Positions 63,529 to 64,000 of a stretch of 64,000 nucleotides of DNA are shown piece by piece. Numbering within the stretch: position 1 is the stretch's first letter; the number at the start of each line of letters is the position of its first letter. The stretch spans positions 62,001-126,000 of the forward strand of contig JAITEB010000017.1 of NCBI GenBank assembly GCA_031282245.1, given 5' to 3'. Made by a program: the position numbers and the translations under genes. Below the pieces are notes generated by a model. It did not search any database. It was given only the letters and a program-made list of their open reading frames with translations, and was not told the origin of the DNA. This DNA comes from Oscillospiraceae bacterium. Lineage in GTDB: Bacteria > Bacillota > Clostridia > Oscillospirales > Ruminococcaceae.

Positions 63529-63546
63529 TTACCCGGTTTTTTTAAT

Positions 63547-63580
63547 AAGCCCCCGGAGCAGCTCGACGCTTAGGGGGCTT
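63547..63580 (+). terminator. Terminator after rpsI
   Basis: AAGCCCCC (63547-63554) pairs with GGGGGCTT (63573-63580), followed by a T-rich tail. Confidence 0.85.
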
Positions 63581-63606
63581 TGATTTATAATTTTTTATGG
63601 CGGCGG

Positions 63607-63635
63607 TTGACAAATACGCAAAATTTACGTATTAT
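63607..63635 (+). promoter_or_regulatory. fabZ promoter with palindrome in its spacer
   Basis: TTGACA (63607-63612), 17 bases, TATTAT (63630-63635). AATACG (63613-63618) and CGTATT (63628-63633), with inner AAA/TTT, form a 21-base imperfect palindrome filling the spacer and touching the -10, the place of a repressor operator. Confidence 0.75.
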
Positions 63636-63728
63636 TATAGCAAACAAGAATGATGATGCCCCAAGAACTTGTGTTTGTTTTGTATTGTACAGGCCGGAGG
63701 GCTTTTTTAAAGAAAGGAAATAAATCAT

Positions 63729-64000
63729 ATGGCGACGCTAATGCGAAGAGAGCAGATAAGGGAAGTCATCCGCAACAGGGAGCCTTTTCTGCTGATAGAC
63801 GAAATAACGGGGCTTATCCCCGGCCAGCAGGCAATCGCGCAGCTTCACCTGACGGGGGAGGAGTTCTGGTTTTCCGGGCACTTCCCGGAGTATCCCCTTG
63901 TTCCCGGCAGCCTGATTATCGAAATGATTGCTCAGGCGGCGGCTGTCTGCGCGCTTTCGCTGCCCGAAAACAGCGGAAAGGTCGTCAGTCTTGCCGCTGT
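63729..64000 (+). CDS. fabZ: 3-hydroxyacyl-ACP dehydratase, N-terminal part
   Basis: The first 90 residues of a hot-dog-fold dehydratase of fatty acid synthesis; the gene is cut by the right edge. NREPFLLIDEI and FSGHFPEYPLVPGSLIIEMIAQ carry the catalytic His and Glu. The HR of the usual HRYPFLL is NR here. ATG 63729 follows AAAGGAAA. A palindromic promoter precedes it. Confidence 0.9.
   Translation, partial: MATLMRREQIREVIRNREPFLLIDEITGLIPGQQAIAQLHLTGEEFWFSGHFPEYPLVPGSLIIEMIAQAAAVCALSLPENSGKVVSLAA

Noticed and set aside
1..64000. tRNA, rRNA, CRISPR arrays, insertion sequences and phage genes
   Set aside because: No TTCG-type tRNA arms in a cloverleaf, no regular spaced repeats, no transposase or integrase frame were seen; a tRNA finder was not available.

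Overview
The window looks like chromosomal core DNA of an endospore-forming Firmicute of class Clostridia. The evidence is a sporulation block (sigG, a gerA-type germinant receptor operon, dpaAB), the SCIFF peptide with its radical SAM maturase, a zinc-ribbon S14, a leucine T-box, NdoA-like MazF and VanW. An Oscillospirales-like affiliation is likely but is inference. Many well-supported genes start with TTG or GTG behind a strong Shine-Dalgarno (rpsJ, rpsK, rpsM, rpsE, infA, secY, yajC, sigG, mazF, queH). I see no IS element, phage, CRISPR array, rRNA or tRNA.

Layout: 1-6.2 kb holds the end of uppP, a metallo-beta-lactamase-fold protein, an M3 oligopeptidase with a GNAT acetyltransferase, and an ArsR/P1B-ATPase metal efflux pair. 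6.2-21.6 kb is the S10-spc-alpha ribosomal super-operon on the minus strand, 31 genes from rpsJ to rplQ, including secY, adk, map, infA and rpoA but lacking rpsD; its promoter and a roughly 310-nt leader lie near 21.9 kb. 22-26.6 kb has an unpaired mazF, two close cyclophilin paralogues flanking a broken lipoprotein gene, pfkA, and a small membrane protein with queH. 26.9-27.2 kb holds a candidate structured noncoding RNA, followed by a large leucine-rich-repeat membrane protein. 30.2-33.6 kb is the yajC / TIGR04086 / scfA / scfB / lipoprotein cluster.

33.8-48.4 kb is mostly metabolic and membrane genes: an AlaA-like aminotransferase, VanW, a three-gene biotin-dependent carboxyl-transfer set (oxaloacetate-type carboxyltransferase, biotin carrier, acyl-CoA carboxyltransferase), MscS, a phosphohexomutase next to a chitobiose-phosphorylase-like GH94 enzyme, and a YtrA-type GntR regulator with its ABC transporter. 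48.5-55.5 kb has metG, acpP, a lipoprotein, leuA behind a T-box, and a solute-binding lipoprotein without permeases. 55.5-62.4 kb is the sporulation block: gerAA, gerAC, a 72-residue two-helix protein, gerAB and sigG run on the minus strand, divergent from dpaA-dpaB. The window ends with rplM-rpsI and a truncated fabZ.

Functional links: the sporulation block joins forespore transcription (SigG), dipicolinate synthesis in the mother cell (DpaAB) and germinant sensing (Ger proteins). The GH94 enzyme and mutase could form a two-step salvage of chitobiose. The carboxyl-transfer genes contain every catalytic part of a transcarboxylase, with no sodium-pump subunit visible. The most interesting unexplained element is the pseudoknotted RNA candidate at 26.9-27.2 kb.
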